DNA of 44,132 bases from Dokdonella sp. GTDB lineage: Bacteria > Pseudomonadota > Gammaproteobacteria > Xanthomonadales > Rhodanobacteraceae. Position 1 is the stretch's first letter. Every line of letters starts with the position of its first letter. Location: contig NZ_JAHCAP010000026.1 in NCBI RefSeq assembly GCF_019634815.1, positions 1 to 44,132 on the forward strand. The letters run 5' to 3'. Shown one piece after another: positions 36,855 through 44,132 of this stretch. A program made the position numbers and the translations under genes. Under the pieces are notes generated by a model. The model worked only from the letters and a program-made list of their open reading frames with translations. It was not told the DNA's origin and searched no databases.

Positions 36855-37076
36855 ATGCGACTCAAGATCACCACGGTCGGCAATTCGGTCGGCGTCATCC
36901 TGCCCAAGGAATTGCTCGCGCGCCTGCGCGTGGACAAGGGCGACACGCTGTTCGTGACCGAGCTCACTGACGGCATCAAGCTCGCACCCTACGACCCGGT
37001 GTTCGAGCAGCAGATGGGCGTGGCTGAAGGCATCATGCGCGAGGATCGCGATGTGCTGCGCAAGCTGGCCCAATGA
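36855..37076 (+). CDS. AbrB/MazE-type antitoxin
   Basis: 73 residues with GGAG 7 bases before the ATG. The swapped-hairpin AbrB DNA-binding domain fills residues 1-47: MRLKITTVGNSVGVILPKELL, then RVDKGDTLFVTE. The C-terminal 25 residues, predicted helical (FEQQMGVAEGIMREDRDVLRKL), would bind and neutralise the toxin. The stop codon overlaps the toxin's ribosome site (TGAGG) with a 9-base gap, the usual coupled arrangement with antitoxin first. Doc toxins are classically paired with Phd antitoxins; AbrB-type partners are a known alternative. Confidence 0.9.
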   Translation: MRLKITTVGNSVGVILPKELLARLRVDKGDTLFVTELTDGIKLAPYDPVFEQQMGVAEGIMREDRDVLRKLAQ

Positions 37077-37085
37077 GGTCGAGTC

Positions 37086-37553
37086 ATGATCGTTTGGATC
37101 GAGAAGCGATTGCTCTTGGCAGTTCACGATCGCCAGCTTGCCGAGCACGGCGGCCTGTCCGGTGTCCGTGACGAGACCCTGCTGGAATCGGCGCTGGCGC
37201 GGCCGCAGCAACTGCATGCCTATGGCGAGCCAGCGCCGGATCTTGCCGATCTGGCAGCGGCGCTTGTCCATGGCATTGCGCGCAATCATCCGTTCCTCGA
37301 CGGCAACAAGCGCACTGCGTGGGTTGCATGCCGAACGTTCCTGATCGTCAACGGAGTCGACGTCATCGCCGATGCCGCGGAAAAGTACACTGCCATGCTC
37401 GCCCTCTCCGAAGGCCGGCTCGAAGCCGAAGCCTTCGCCGCCTGGCTGCGCGGGCACATCGCCAGCCGCACACCCACGAAGATCCAGGAGCCACGCTCGG
37501 GCTACGGCGCGGCGCCAAGCCGCCGTCGCCGTTCCTCGGCGGGTAATCGCTAG
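37086..37553 (+). CDS. doc: Doc (death-on-curing) family toxin, Fic fold
   Basis: 155 residues. The Fic/Doc active-site motif HPFLDGNKRTA is at 68-78, with catalytic His68 and the NKR (not GRxxR) ending typical of Doc proteins. Family knowledge: Doc phosphorylates elongation factor EF-Tu and stops translation. The N-terminal GGLSGVRDETLLESALARP segment is the usual Doc lead-in. The last 25 residues (after about 130) are Arg/Ser-rich and look non-conserved; the gene runs up to the second REP array, so this tail may be an extension. The operon sits between two homologous REP arrays. Confidence 0.9.
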   Translation: MIVWIEKRLLLAVHDRQLAEHGGLSGVRDETLLESALARPQQLHAYGEPAPDLADLAAALVHGIARNHPFLDGNKRTAWVACRTFLIVNGVDVIADAAEKYTAMLALSEGRLEAEAFAAWLRGHIASRTPTKIQEPRSGYGAAPSRRRRSSAGNR

Positions 37554-37587
37554 GCTGGCATGGCGCGCGGTGGGTGAGGGCCGGGGC

Positions 37588-37758
37588 AGCGGAGCAAGCA
37601 CCGCTCTACGGGGGCGCGTCTTGTAGAGCCGAGCTCGCTCGGCTCCGGCAGCGCAAGGAACAGGGCAGCGGAGCAAGCTCCGCTCTACGGTGGTGGCGTT
37701 TGTCATTGCGCGTGTGCCCGGCTTGGCGTTCTTTTGTAGAGCCGAGCTCGCTCGGCTC
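37588..37758. repeat. REP palindrome array B
   Basis: Inverted units 37588-37609 (one stem mismatch) and 37668-37688, forward units starting at 37623 and 37736. The linker between 37689 and 37735 (TTTGTC, GCGTGTGC, then TTGTAGAGCC) is recognisably the same as array A at about 36470-36506, so arrays A and B share linker sequence as well as palindromes. The rest of the 37554-38040 gap holds no gene that I can support. Confidence 0.85.
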
Positions 37759-37923
37759 GGGTCGCGCAGGAGCGCCCTTGAACCCGCGTGTCCGGTTTCG
37801 CCCCTCTGCTGCGTTCCTGTCCAACGTGGGCCGGGGGCGATATGCCGCCGGCAGGTGCGGGAGGCCGTTCAGGCAGCCCATGCCGTACCGGGAAGGTCGA
37901 CCAGGCCCACGCCTTGTCCTAAG

Positions 37924-37952
37924 TTGACACTGTGTTAAGAATTCACTAGTGT
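37924..37952 (+). promoter_or_regulatory. Candidate sigma-70 promoter upstream of the secreted-protein cluster
   Basis: A perfect TTGACA (37924-37929) is followed 17 bases later by TAGTGT (37947-37952), a weak -10. It lies 88 bases before the ATG of the first secreted-protein gene, just after DNA composition changes to less GC-rich. Confidence 0.4.
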
Positions 37953-38040
37953 TCGCGCGGATCGGGCTTGGTTGACCACTTTCAAACCAATGGGGACGGG
38001 AGCGAACCGCTCCGCCCGAGACACTCTGGGAGATTAATCC

Positions 38041-38787
38041 ATGAATACGAAAATGAAGGTTCTGTCGCTCGCGGTGGTCGGTCTGTTCGGTTTCGCCGGT
38101 TCGGCGATGGCCGCGTGCCCGGCGGGTCCGACGACGGCTGAGGGTGGCGCGTGGACGAGCAAGACTGTGCTTGGCGGCGGCGTCTTGGCGATCGGAACGC
38201 CTGGTTTGGCGAGCACTGAGTGCCTCCTGAGTTCTTCGCTGGGTGCGAGTATTTCGTCATCGGCATTTGTCAGATACACGCATGCCGCTTCGGAGCCGTC
38301 ATACAGGTTCCAGTTCTTGGTTGACACGACTGCACTTACTTCGTTTGTTACTACAGACTCCGTTGTTGTGTTTCAGGGCCCAGCAACAACGACGGCGAAT
38401 GGCCTGAACCGCATGCTCCGTGTTTCAATTGTTGCCGGTCCTGCAGGCGCGAAGCGCGTGCGTTTCATTGCATCTTGCGCCACGGGTACATGCAACCAGA
38501 CCTACACAACCGATCTTGTTGCCGGCGTGAATCGCATCGAGGGCAAGCTCACGGTTGGCGCTGGCGCGGCAGGCCAGTTGACTTATTGGGTCAATGCGGC
38601 TTCGGGAACGACCGAGCCGGCACCTTCGGGTACGATTGCCAATCTTGACAATGCAGCATGGGGCGGTGTTTCGGCTGCAAGCCTCGGCCTGACTGCGCCA
38701 AGTACGCCATTCAAGAACAATCATGCGGCTCAGGCCGTGAATTTCGACCAGTTTGATTCCCGCCGTCAGACATATATCGGCTGGTAA
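38041..38787 (+). CDS. Secreted protein of unknown function
   Basis: 248 residues. GGGAG lies 8 bases upstream of the ATG and a clear Sec signal peptide is present (about residues 1-22, ending AMA before Ala-Cys). The mature part is Ser/Thr/Gly/Ala-rich and beta-strand-like, with four or so cysteines that could form disulfides (CPAG, ECLL, SCATGTC). It ends NFDQFDSRRQTYIGW. I recognise no domain. Codon use is less GC-biased than in the rest of the window. It is followed 33 bp later by another small secreted protein. Confidence 0.75.
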   Translation: MNTKMKVLSLAVVGLFGFAGSAMAACPAGPTTAEGGAWTSKTVLGGGVLAIGTPGLASTECLLSSSLGASISSSAFVRYTHAASEPSYRFQFLVDTTALTSFVTTDSVVVFQGPATTTANGLNRMLRVSIVAGPAGAKRVRFIASCATGTCNQTYTTDLVAGVNRIEGKLTVGAGAAGQLTYWVNAASGTTEPAPSGTIANLDNAAWGGVSAASLGLTAPSTPFKNNHAAQAVNFDQFDSRRQTYIGW

Positions 38788-38820
38788 GCAAGTTTTCAAT
38801 TCTAATAGGAGTGACGATCA

Positions 38821-39339
38821 ATGAAGCGTAATCTGCTTTGTGCAACGGTGGGTTTGGCGGGCGTCGCAGCTCTGTTCAGCATGTCGGCGAGCGCTGGAAC
38901 CTGCGCCGCTCCGACGTCGTGGCAGCCGGATACGAGTGGCGTCGCGCCGTTGACTGGAACGACCTGCGGCCCGGGCAATGAAACTGGTATCATCAGCGTT
39001 TGCCAAGGTGGCTTTGGCGCACCAGGTGCGGCATTTGTTGCGTTGGTTAATGTGGCCGCGGCTGGCACCTTCACCACAATTACGAATACTGGCGGTGCAG
39101 GTTACGCACTTGCTGTCTATTGGGTACCGCAAGCAAGCGGATGCAATACTGATGCGAACTGCACCGCTTCAGGATCTGAGGGTTCCGGTGGAAATACTCT
39201 TCATAATGATCTTCCGCCGGGATCCTATTACGTGATCGTGACAGGTGCTGATTTTGATAGCGCTGGTGCCTGCGGTACTTTCACGTTGAGTGCCGACGGC
39301 TCGCTGCCGGTGACGCTGCAGAGCTTCTCGGTGGGCTGA
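38821..39339 (+). CDS. Small secreted Cys-containing protein, PPC-like fold possible
   Basis: 172 residues with AGGAG 9 bases upstream and a Sec signal peptide (about 1-25, ending ASA). The segment around LPPGSYYVIVTGADF, followed by CGTFTLSADG, resembles the last strands of bacterial pre-peptidase C-terminal (PPC) beta-sandwich domains. This is a weak resemblance, not a firm call. Six cysteines suggest disulfides. The C-terminus LPVTLQSFSVG looks like a sorting- or anchor-style tail found at the ends of some secreted proteins; its role is unknown. A strong terminator follows. Confidence 0.72.
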   Translation: MKRNLLCATVGLAGVAALFSMSASAGTCAAPTSWQPDTSGVAPLTGTTCGPGNETGIISVCQGGFGAPGAAFVALVNVAAAGTFTTITNTGGAGYALAVYWVPQASGCNTDANCTASGSEGSGGNTLHNDLPPGSYYVIVTGADFDSAGACGTFTLSADGSLPVTLQSFSVG

Positions 39340-39365
39340 TCGCCCGTCGTTGATGCTTAGAATCG

Positions 39366-39395
39366 ACCCACCTGCGGTGACGCGGGTGGGTTTTC
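39366..39395 (+). terminator. Rho-independent terminator after the two small secreted-protein genes
   Basis: 11-bp stem ACCCACCTGCG / CGCGGGTGGGT (one G-T pair) with a GTGA tetraloop, followed directly by TTTTC. It lies 27 bp after the stop codon. Confidence 0.85.
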
Positions 39396-39416
39396 TATGT
39401 CCGGGATTCCGAATTC

Positions 39417-40802
39417 ATGCTCTCAATCACTGCTCTTGTGCTGTCGCTGCTGACGGCGGCGCCTGTTGATCAACCAAGCCATCTGGTGATTTCGCCATGC
39501 CGGGTGGGAGAACACCAACAGTTTGAAACTGTTTCATGCGATATCGAACTCCACAACAGCGGCGATCACCCAATTGCGATCAGCAAAGGCGAAGCAAAAT
39601 TCGCCTGGGATTCGATTGAATCCGGCACGACCGTACCGCCCTTCGGCACGACCTACCTCAAGGCCACGGTCGATTTGCGCGATGGCATCGGCTTCGTGAA
39701 GCACTCGTTTCGATTCCAAACGAGTGAATCTGGACGCAATCGCATACGTGGCGCGAGTGTCACGGCGTATGTCTCTTCGATTCTCGACGAAGCCGCTCCG
39801 CTGATCGATTTCGGCCCCGTGAAACTCAGTGCAAGCTTGCCAGTGAAGTCGATTGAACTGCACAGCCGCGAAGTGGCTGATTTCAAGTTGCTTTCGATCA
39901 TCGACAAGCCGGCTTGGGTCGACGCGCGCGTTGGCGAGGATGGCCGCTCGGTTACCGCGACCCTGCTCAAGGATGCCCCTTGGGGCATTCAACACGGCAA
40001 GATCAAGCTCAAGACCAATGCGCCGCAGCAGCCGCAGGTCTGGGTCACTGTCGATGCGAATGTGATTGGCGAAATCGCGCCTGGCGGCAATCCGTTCGCG
40101 TTTGGCTTGTTGCGCACGAATGACAAGCATGAGTTCCTGCTGCGCCTGACCAGTGAATCGGGCAAGGCCTTCAAGACCAGGAATGCGCGGATGGAGGGCG
40201 TCAAGGGCAAGGTCTCCGTGCTTGACTGCAAGCCGGCCGCTGCCGGCTGCAAGATGCTGCGGATCACGGTGGCGAATGATCAGACGAACGGACGCCTGCA
40301 GGGCAAGATTTTCGTGGATCTGCCCGAGTTCGAGCAGACCTTGCCGATCGACGTCGTGGGCATGCTGCTCCCGCCCGACTTCGTGGTTCACGATTGGAAC
40401 AAGGAACTCGAAAAGTCTGGCAAGGCGACCAGCGCTGTTCCTGGCGTGGAACTTGGTGCGGCCGACAAGGTCGACCTGAAACAGGCCATCGAGCAGAAAG
40501 TGCGTGCGGTCGATTCCGCGCCGCCGCCTGGCAATGGGCCCTTGCTCAAATGGGCAGTGACAAACGAGCAGAGTGTGTACGCTTACATCATCTATCGTGC
40601 CGATGCGGAGGCGGGACCGTTCCTGCGTATCAACAAGGAACTGATCCGGGCTGCGGACGACGAAGGAAACGCGTACGGCTCCTACCAGTGGCGCGACAAC
40701 AGCGCAATTCCCGGAAATGCCTATTGGTACGAAATCGGCACCGTCAATGGTGTTGGCGAAAAGAAGCCCTTGAGCAAGCCGCAGAAGGTCGTCGCAAAGT
40801 GA
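39417..40802 (+). CDS. Secreted protein with Ig-like (DUF1573-like) and C-terminal FN3-like domains
   Basis: 461 residues; N-terminal signal sequence about 1-16. Residues about 20-330 look like consecutive Ig-like beta domains: an NSGDHPIAISKG segment resembles the DUF1573/ASPM-type domain of bacterial surface proteins, and later repeats include KGKIFVDLPEFEQTLPIDVVG. A Lys/Glu-rich linker (about 330-365) precedes a fibronectin-III-like C-terminal domain (LLKWAVTNEQSVYAYIIYRADAEAGPF... to the end). No catalytic motif is visible, so a structural or binding role is likeliest. The ATG lacks a good ribosome site and the gene follows a terminator, so it needs its own promoter, which I could not identify in the short gap. 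Confidence 0.75.
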   Translation: MLSITALVLSLLTAAPVDQPSHLVISPCRVGEHQQFETVSCDIELHNSGDHPIAISKGEAKFAWDSIESGTTVPPFGTTYLKATVDLRDGIGFVKHSFRFQTSESGRNRIRGASVTAYVSSILDEAAPLIDFGPVKLSASLPVKSIELHSREVADFKLLSIIDKPAWVDARVGEDGRSVTATLLKDAPWGIQHGKIKLKTNAPQQPQVWVTVDANVIGEIAPGGNPFAFGLLRTNDKHEFLLRLTSESGKAFKTRNARMEGVKGKVSVLDCKPAAAGCKMLRITVANDQTNGRLQGKIFVDLPEFEQTLPIDVVGMLLPPDFVVHDWNKELEKSGKATSAVPGVELGAADKVDLKQAIEQKVRAVDSAPPPGNGPLLKWAVTNEQSVYAYIIYRADAEAGPFLRINKELIRAADDEGNAYGSYQWRDNSAIPGNAYWYEIGTVNGVGEKKPLSKPQKVVAK

Positions 40803-40864
40803 TGGTCCGGCGGGAAGAGCCTTGTGGACGCGTCGCCCTCTTGTAGACCCGCACGGCGTCCCCG

Positions 40865-40894
40865 AATCAGGCTGAGGAATTCCTCAGCCTGATT
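40865..40894. terminator. Bidirectional terminator (perfect 30-bp palindrome)
   Basis: Two 15-base arms, AATCAGGCTGAGGAA and its exact complement, without a spacer, with T-rich sequence (TTTCGTTT) on the plus side and AATC/TTCGGGG on the other. It separates the convergent Ig/FN3-protein gene (plus) and the amino-acid permease gene (minus), whose stop is 5 bp away. Confidence 0.8.
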
Positions 40895-40899
40895 TCGTT

Positions 40900-42324
40900 T
40901 CACCCCCGCAACCTGCTGCGTCGGTAGCCATAGCCGAAGTACACGACCATGCCGAAGGCGGTCCAGACCAGCATCAACATCCAGTTGTGGATCGTCATCG
41001 TCGACAGCAGGATCATGCAGCTCACGATGCCGGCGAGGCAGATCAGAGGCGCTGCGGGAATGCGGAACGGTCGCGGCAGATCGGGTTGGGTATGACGCAG
41101 GATCCACACTCCCGCGCAGACGGCTGCGAAGGCGATCAGGGTGCCCATCGAGGTCAGTTCGCCGAGCACGTCGAGCGGGAATACCGCGGCGAGCAGCGCG
41201 ATGCCGAAGCCCGTGATCAGGGTGTTGATGTGCGGCGTGCGGTACCTGGGATGGATCTTCGTGAACACCGGCGGCAGCAGGCCATCGCGGCCCATGATCA
41301 TGAAGATGCGCGGTTGGGCGATCACCATCACCAGCACGACCGACGACAGGCCGATCAAGGCGCCGACCTCGACCACCACGCGCAGCCAATTGAGTTCCGG
41401 ATGGGTCGCAACCGCGGTGACCACGGGTTCGTTGGTGCCAAGCTGTGAATAGGGCGTCAGACCGGTCATCACCGCGGCCATCGCGATGTAGAGCACGGTG
41501 CAGATCGCCAGCGAGGCGAGCATGCCGATGGGCATGTCGCGCTGTGGATTGCGCGATTCCTGCGCCGCGACCGAGGTCGCCTCGAAGCCGATGTAGGCGA
41601 AGAACACCATCGAGGCGCCACGCAGCACGCCATCCCAGCCATATTTGCCCGGACCTTCGCTGGGTGGAATGAAGGGCTGCCAGAGGCTCGGGTCGACATA
41701 TTTCCAGCCGGCAAAGATCACGATGAGGATGAGGCCGGTCTTGAGCACCACCATCAGCGAATTGACCGTGGTCGATTCGCGGATGCCGACATAGCACAGT
41801 GCGGTGAGCGCCAGCACGATACCGGCAGCCGGCAAGTTCATGACCGCGCCGGTGGGCTTGAGCTGGGCGTCGAGCGGCGCGTTGACGAGCACCGCGGGCA
41901 AGTGGATGTTGAAATGGTCGAGCAGGCTGAGAAAGTAGCCATTCCAGCTCACCGCGACGGCCGAGGCCGAGACGCCGTATTCGAGGATCAACATCCAGCC
42001 GATGAACCAGGCGGCCATTTCACCGAGCGTGGCGTAGGTGTAGGAATATGCGCTGCCCGAGACCGGCACCATCGCCGCGAACTCTGCATAGCACAGCGCG
42101 CAGAACGTGCAGCAGATCGCCGCCAGCACGAAGGACAGGATGATCGCGGGACCGGCGTGTTCGGCCGCGGCCTGGCCGGTGATCACGAAGATGCCGCCGC
42201 CGATCACAGCGCCGATGCCCAGCGCCGTCAGGCCCCAGGGCCCGAGCGTGCGATTGAGATCGAGTGAATCGGCATCGGTCCTGGCCGCCTGCGGCGGCTT
42301 GATCGCGAGGAGTTGCTTGAGCAT
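40900..42324 (-). CDS. APC-superfamily amino-acid permease (CAT-like), copy 1
   Basis: 474 residues; AGGAG lies 6 bases before the ATG. Twelve or so hydrophobic helices. TM1 carries the unwound substrate-binding Gly motif (GIGAVIGGGIFVITG, residues about 37-51), followed by GPAIILSFVLAA and PVSGSAYSYTYATLGE, the hallmarks of cationic/neutral amino-acid transporters of the YfnA/CAT type. It probably imports or exchanges amino acids by proton coupling; specificity cannot be read from the sequence. It is a diverged paralogue of the permease encoded just upstream (same order and motifs), separated from it by a hairpin, so the two may be independently expressed. Confidence 0.93.
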   Translation of the reverse strand: MLKQLLAIKPPQAARTDADSLDLNRTLGPWGLTALGIGAVIGGGIFVITGQAAAEHAGPAIILSFVLAAICCTFCALCYAEFAAMVPVSGSAYSYTYATLGEMAAWFIGWMLILEYGVSASAVAVSWNGYFLSLLDHFNIHLPAVLVNAPLDAQLKPTGAVMNLPAAGIVLALTALCYVGIRESTTVNSLMVVLKTGLILIVIFAGWKYVDPSLWQPFIPPSEGPGKYGWDGVLRGASMVFFAYIGFEATSVAAQESRNPQRDMPIGMLASLAICTVLYIAMAAVMTGLTPYSQLGTNEPVVTAVATHPELNWLRVVVEVGALIGLSSVVLVMVIAQPRIFMIMGRDGLLPPVFTKIHPRYRTPHINTLITGFGIALLAAVFPLDVLGELTSMGTLIAFAAVCAGVWILRHTQPDLPRPFRIPAAPLICLAGIVSCMILLSTMTIHNWMLMLVWTAFGMVVYFGYGYRRSRLRG

Positions 42325-42355
42325 GTGCGGCTCCTGAAGCGGGTGCCTTGAGACA

Positions 42356-42381
42356 GAAGGCCGGCGCTTGCGCCGGCCTTC
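42356..42381 (-). terminator. Hairpin between the two amino-acid permease genes
   Basis: 12-bp GC-rich arms GAAGGCCGGCGC / GCGCCGGCCTTC around TT, 18 bp after the upstream permease's stop on the minus strand. The sequence following it on that strand is CTGTCTC, poor in T, so it may act as a weak terminator or as an mRNA-stabilising stem. Confidence 0.6.
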
Positions 42382-42399
42382 CTCGTTGCCTGGTGTGGG

Positions 42400-43905
42400 T
42401 CAGTGCCCGCTGCCGGCGAGCTGGCTGCGGTGGTAGCCGTATAGACGATAGACGACCAAGCCGATCGCGCCCCAGAGCACGAACACCACCTTGGCGATGA
42501 CGCTGAGGTTGGCGAACAGCAGGACGCAGCCGGCCACCGCGAGCGGGCAGACGATCCATGCCATCGGCGTGCGGAACGGGCGCGGGCGATCGGGCTGCTT
42601 CTTGCGCAGGATGAGCACACCCACCGACACCATCGCGAACGCGAGCAGGGTGCCCGCATTGGAGGTATCGGCGAGTTTGCCGACCGGGAACAGCGCGGCG
42701 CAGATCGATACCACGATACCGGTGATGTAGGTGATCACGTGCGGAGTGAAGAAACGCGGGTGCACGTTGGAAAGCTTCTCGGGGAGCAGACCGTCGCGCG
42801 ACATCGTGAAGAAGATGCGGGTCTGGCCGAACATCATCATGAGGATGACCGAAGGCAGCGCGATGATCGCGGCGACGCCGATCCAGTTGCCGATCTGCTC
42901 GAAGCCCAGCACGCGCATCACGTGGGCGAGCGGTTCGTTGCTGCACACCAGGGCGTTGGAACCCACGCAGGCGGCGGCCATTTCCGGAGTGCCCGGATCC
43001 AGCGGCAGGCCATTGGCGCCGAGCATCGGCTGCGCGCCGATCGAACCGGCCGCGCCGTAACCCACCAGCAGGTAGAACACGGTGCAGATCAGCAGCGAGG
43101 CGATCAGGCCGATCGGAATGTTGCGGTTCGGGTTCTTGGTTTCCTCGGCCGCGGTGGACACCGCATCGAAGCCGACGTAGGCGAAGAAGATCGAGGCTGC
43201 CGCGCCGAGCACGCCCGCGCCGCCCATCGGACTGCCCCAGCCGCCGGGCAGGAAGGGTTCGAGGTTGCCGCTCTTGGCCGCCGGCACCGCGAGGGCGACG
43301 AAGACCGTCAGCGCGATGATCTTGATCGCCACCAGCACGGCATTGACGCGCGCGCTCTTGGAGGTGCCGATCACCAGCAGCCAGGTCACGGCCGCGCCGA
43401 TCAGGAACGCCAGCAGATTGAAGCCACCGCCCGAGTAGTAACCGGTGCGCAGGTATTCGGGCAGGGCCAGCGCGCCCGGCTGCACCAGTCCGAAGAAATC
43501 GGTATGCATGAGCAGGCCGTTCATGTAACCCGACCAGCCCACGCACACCGCGGTGGCGCCGATCGCGTACTCGAGCACCAGCGCCCAGCCGACGATCCAG
43601 GCGATGAGCTCGCCCATGACGCCGTAGGTGTAGGTATAGGCCGAGCCGGACACCGGCAGCATCGCCGCGAGTTCCGCATAGGCGAATGCCGCCAGGCCGC
43701 AAACCACAGCGGCGATCAGGAACGACACCATCATCGCCGGGCCGGCTTTTTGCGCCGCTTCGGCGGTGAGCACGAAGATGCCGGTGCCGATCACCGCGCC
43801 GATGCCGAGCAGGGTCAGCTGGATCGGGCCGAGTTGGCGCTTGAGAGATTTCTTTTCGGCTGTTTCGAGAATCTGGTTGAGCGGTTTGACGCGCCAGAAA
43901 ATCAT
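42400..43905 (-). CDS. APC-superfamily amino-acid permease (CAT-like), copy 2
   Basis: 501 residues from the ATG at 43905, which has GAGGGG upstream; the frame is open further but the extension is not permease-like. The N-terminal cytoplasmic helix (about 1-30) precedes TM1 with GIGAVIGTGIFVLTAEAA, then GPAMMVSFLIAA and PVSGSAYTYTYGVMGE. The Gly-rich TM1 motif identifies the substrate site of APC transporters. It carries a longer extracellular loop than copy 1, with a Cys pair in CVGSNALVCSNEP. The upstream 227 bp to the window end contain no gene that I can support. Confidence 0.93.
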   Translation of the reverse strand: MIFWRVKPLNQILETAEKKSLKRQLGPIQLTLLGIGAVIGTGIFVLTAEAAQKAGPAMMVSFLIAAVVCGLAAFAYAELAAMLPVSGSAYTYTYGVMGELIAWIVGWALVLEYAIGATAVCVGWSGYMNGLLMHTDFFGLVQPGALALPEYLRTGYYSGGGFNLLAFLIGAAVTWLLVIGTSKSARVNAVLVAIKIIALTVFVALAVPAAKSGNLEPFLPGGWGSPMGGAGVLGAAASIFFAYVGFDAVSTAAEETKNPNRNIPIGLIASLLICTVFYLLVGYGAAGSIGAQPMLGANGLPLDPGTPEMAAACVGSNALVCSNEPLAHVMRVLGFEQIGNWIGVAAIIALPSVILMMMFGQTRIFFTMSRDGLLPEKLSNVHPRFFTPHVITYITGIVVSICAALFPVGKLADTSNAGTLLAFAMVSVGVLILRKKQPDRPRPFRTPMAWIVCPLAVAGCVLLFANLSVIAKVVFVLWGAIGLVVYRLYGYHRSQLAGSGH

Positions 43906-44132
43906 GGTGTCCCCTCGGCGAGCTGGAAGGTGGTGGGCAAACGAGCGCCCGAATTCCCAGCGCCGTCGTGCAGCATGCGAACGACAAAGATCGAACACAG
44001 CGACTCGGTAACATACGCGACGGCCCCGCGAGCGGCAAGGCGCGCAGGTCATGATTTGTGATGCTGCTATGCGGCAGAAGGTTCTTTTGGGCTGGTCAGC
44101 GCGTGAGCCGGCTCGGCCCCGCATCCCTGCGC

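Noticed and set aside
37999..38013. GGAGCG-AAC-CGCTCC hairpin in the leader of the first secreted-protein gene, as a riboswitch or attenuator.
   Set aside because: A 6-bp stem with a 3-base loop alone is too simple, and no alternative pairing or leader peptide is visible.
40838..40862. TCTTGTAGACCCGCAC near the end of the Ig/FN3-protein gene, like a decayed REP start.
   Set aside because: Only the GTAGA core matches and the second stem arm is missing.

Overview
The window is GC-rich, densely coded bacterial chromosome. It most likely comes from a gammaproteobacterium of the Xanthomonadales (Lysobacterales), perhaps Rhodanobacteraceae-like. The grounds are the folC-dedD-cvpA-purF block, GTAG-type REP palindromes like those of Stenotrophomonas, and secreted proteins carrying a VFxxGF(E/D) motif. 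This placement is inferred from gene content and style; no database was searched.

Layout. (1) 1-4264, plus strand: the end of an alkyltransferase-like protein, then a DUF1800 / DUF1501 / cupredoxin export module. (2) 24841 down to 4275, minus strand: one block of about 20.5 kb. It encodes a MacA/HlyD-type adaptor, a MacB-type ATPase, five full-length double-FtsX permeases, the relic of another permease, a sixth intact permease, a second and divergent ATPase, a possible 65-aa small protein, an NtrC-type sigma-54 activator and an NtrY-like histidine kinase. The region upstream of the adaptor has a near-perfect sigma-54 -24/-12 element directly abutting the start codon. About 150 bp further upstream lie two in-phase palindromes that look like activator-binding sites. 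The simplest reading is a self-regulated, sigma-54-dependent, multi-permease MacAB-like export system. (3) 25281-30421, plus strand: a rhomboid protease, then folC, dedD, cvpA and purF. (4) 30495-33996, plus strand: a DUF455 ferritin-like protein and two overlapping membrane-protein genes. These converge on a minus-strand GT2 / DUF2304 / GT4 glycosyltransferase group (36239-33960). (5) 36338-37758: two REP-palindrome arrays that flank an AbrB-type antitoxin / Doc toxin pair. (6) 38041-40802, plus strand: three secreted proteins of unknown role in visibly less GC-rich DNA, ending at a perfect palindromic terminator. (7) 43905-40900, minus strand: two tandem APC-family amino-acid permeases separated by a hairpin.

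The transporter locus is the most unusual part. Six roughly 800-residue permeases, each already a fused pair of MacB-like halves, sit with only two ATPases and one adaptor. The locus also shows decay (the relic) and divergence (altered ATPase and coupling-helix residues in the last permease/ATPase pair). No TolC-type outer-membrane gene, tRNA, rRNA, transposase or CRISPR array was seen in the window.
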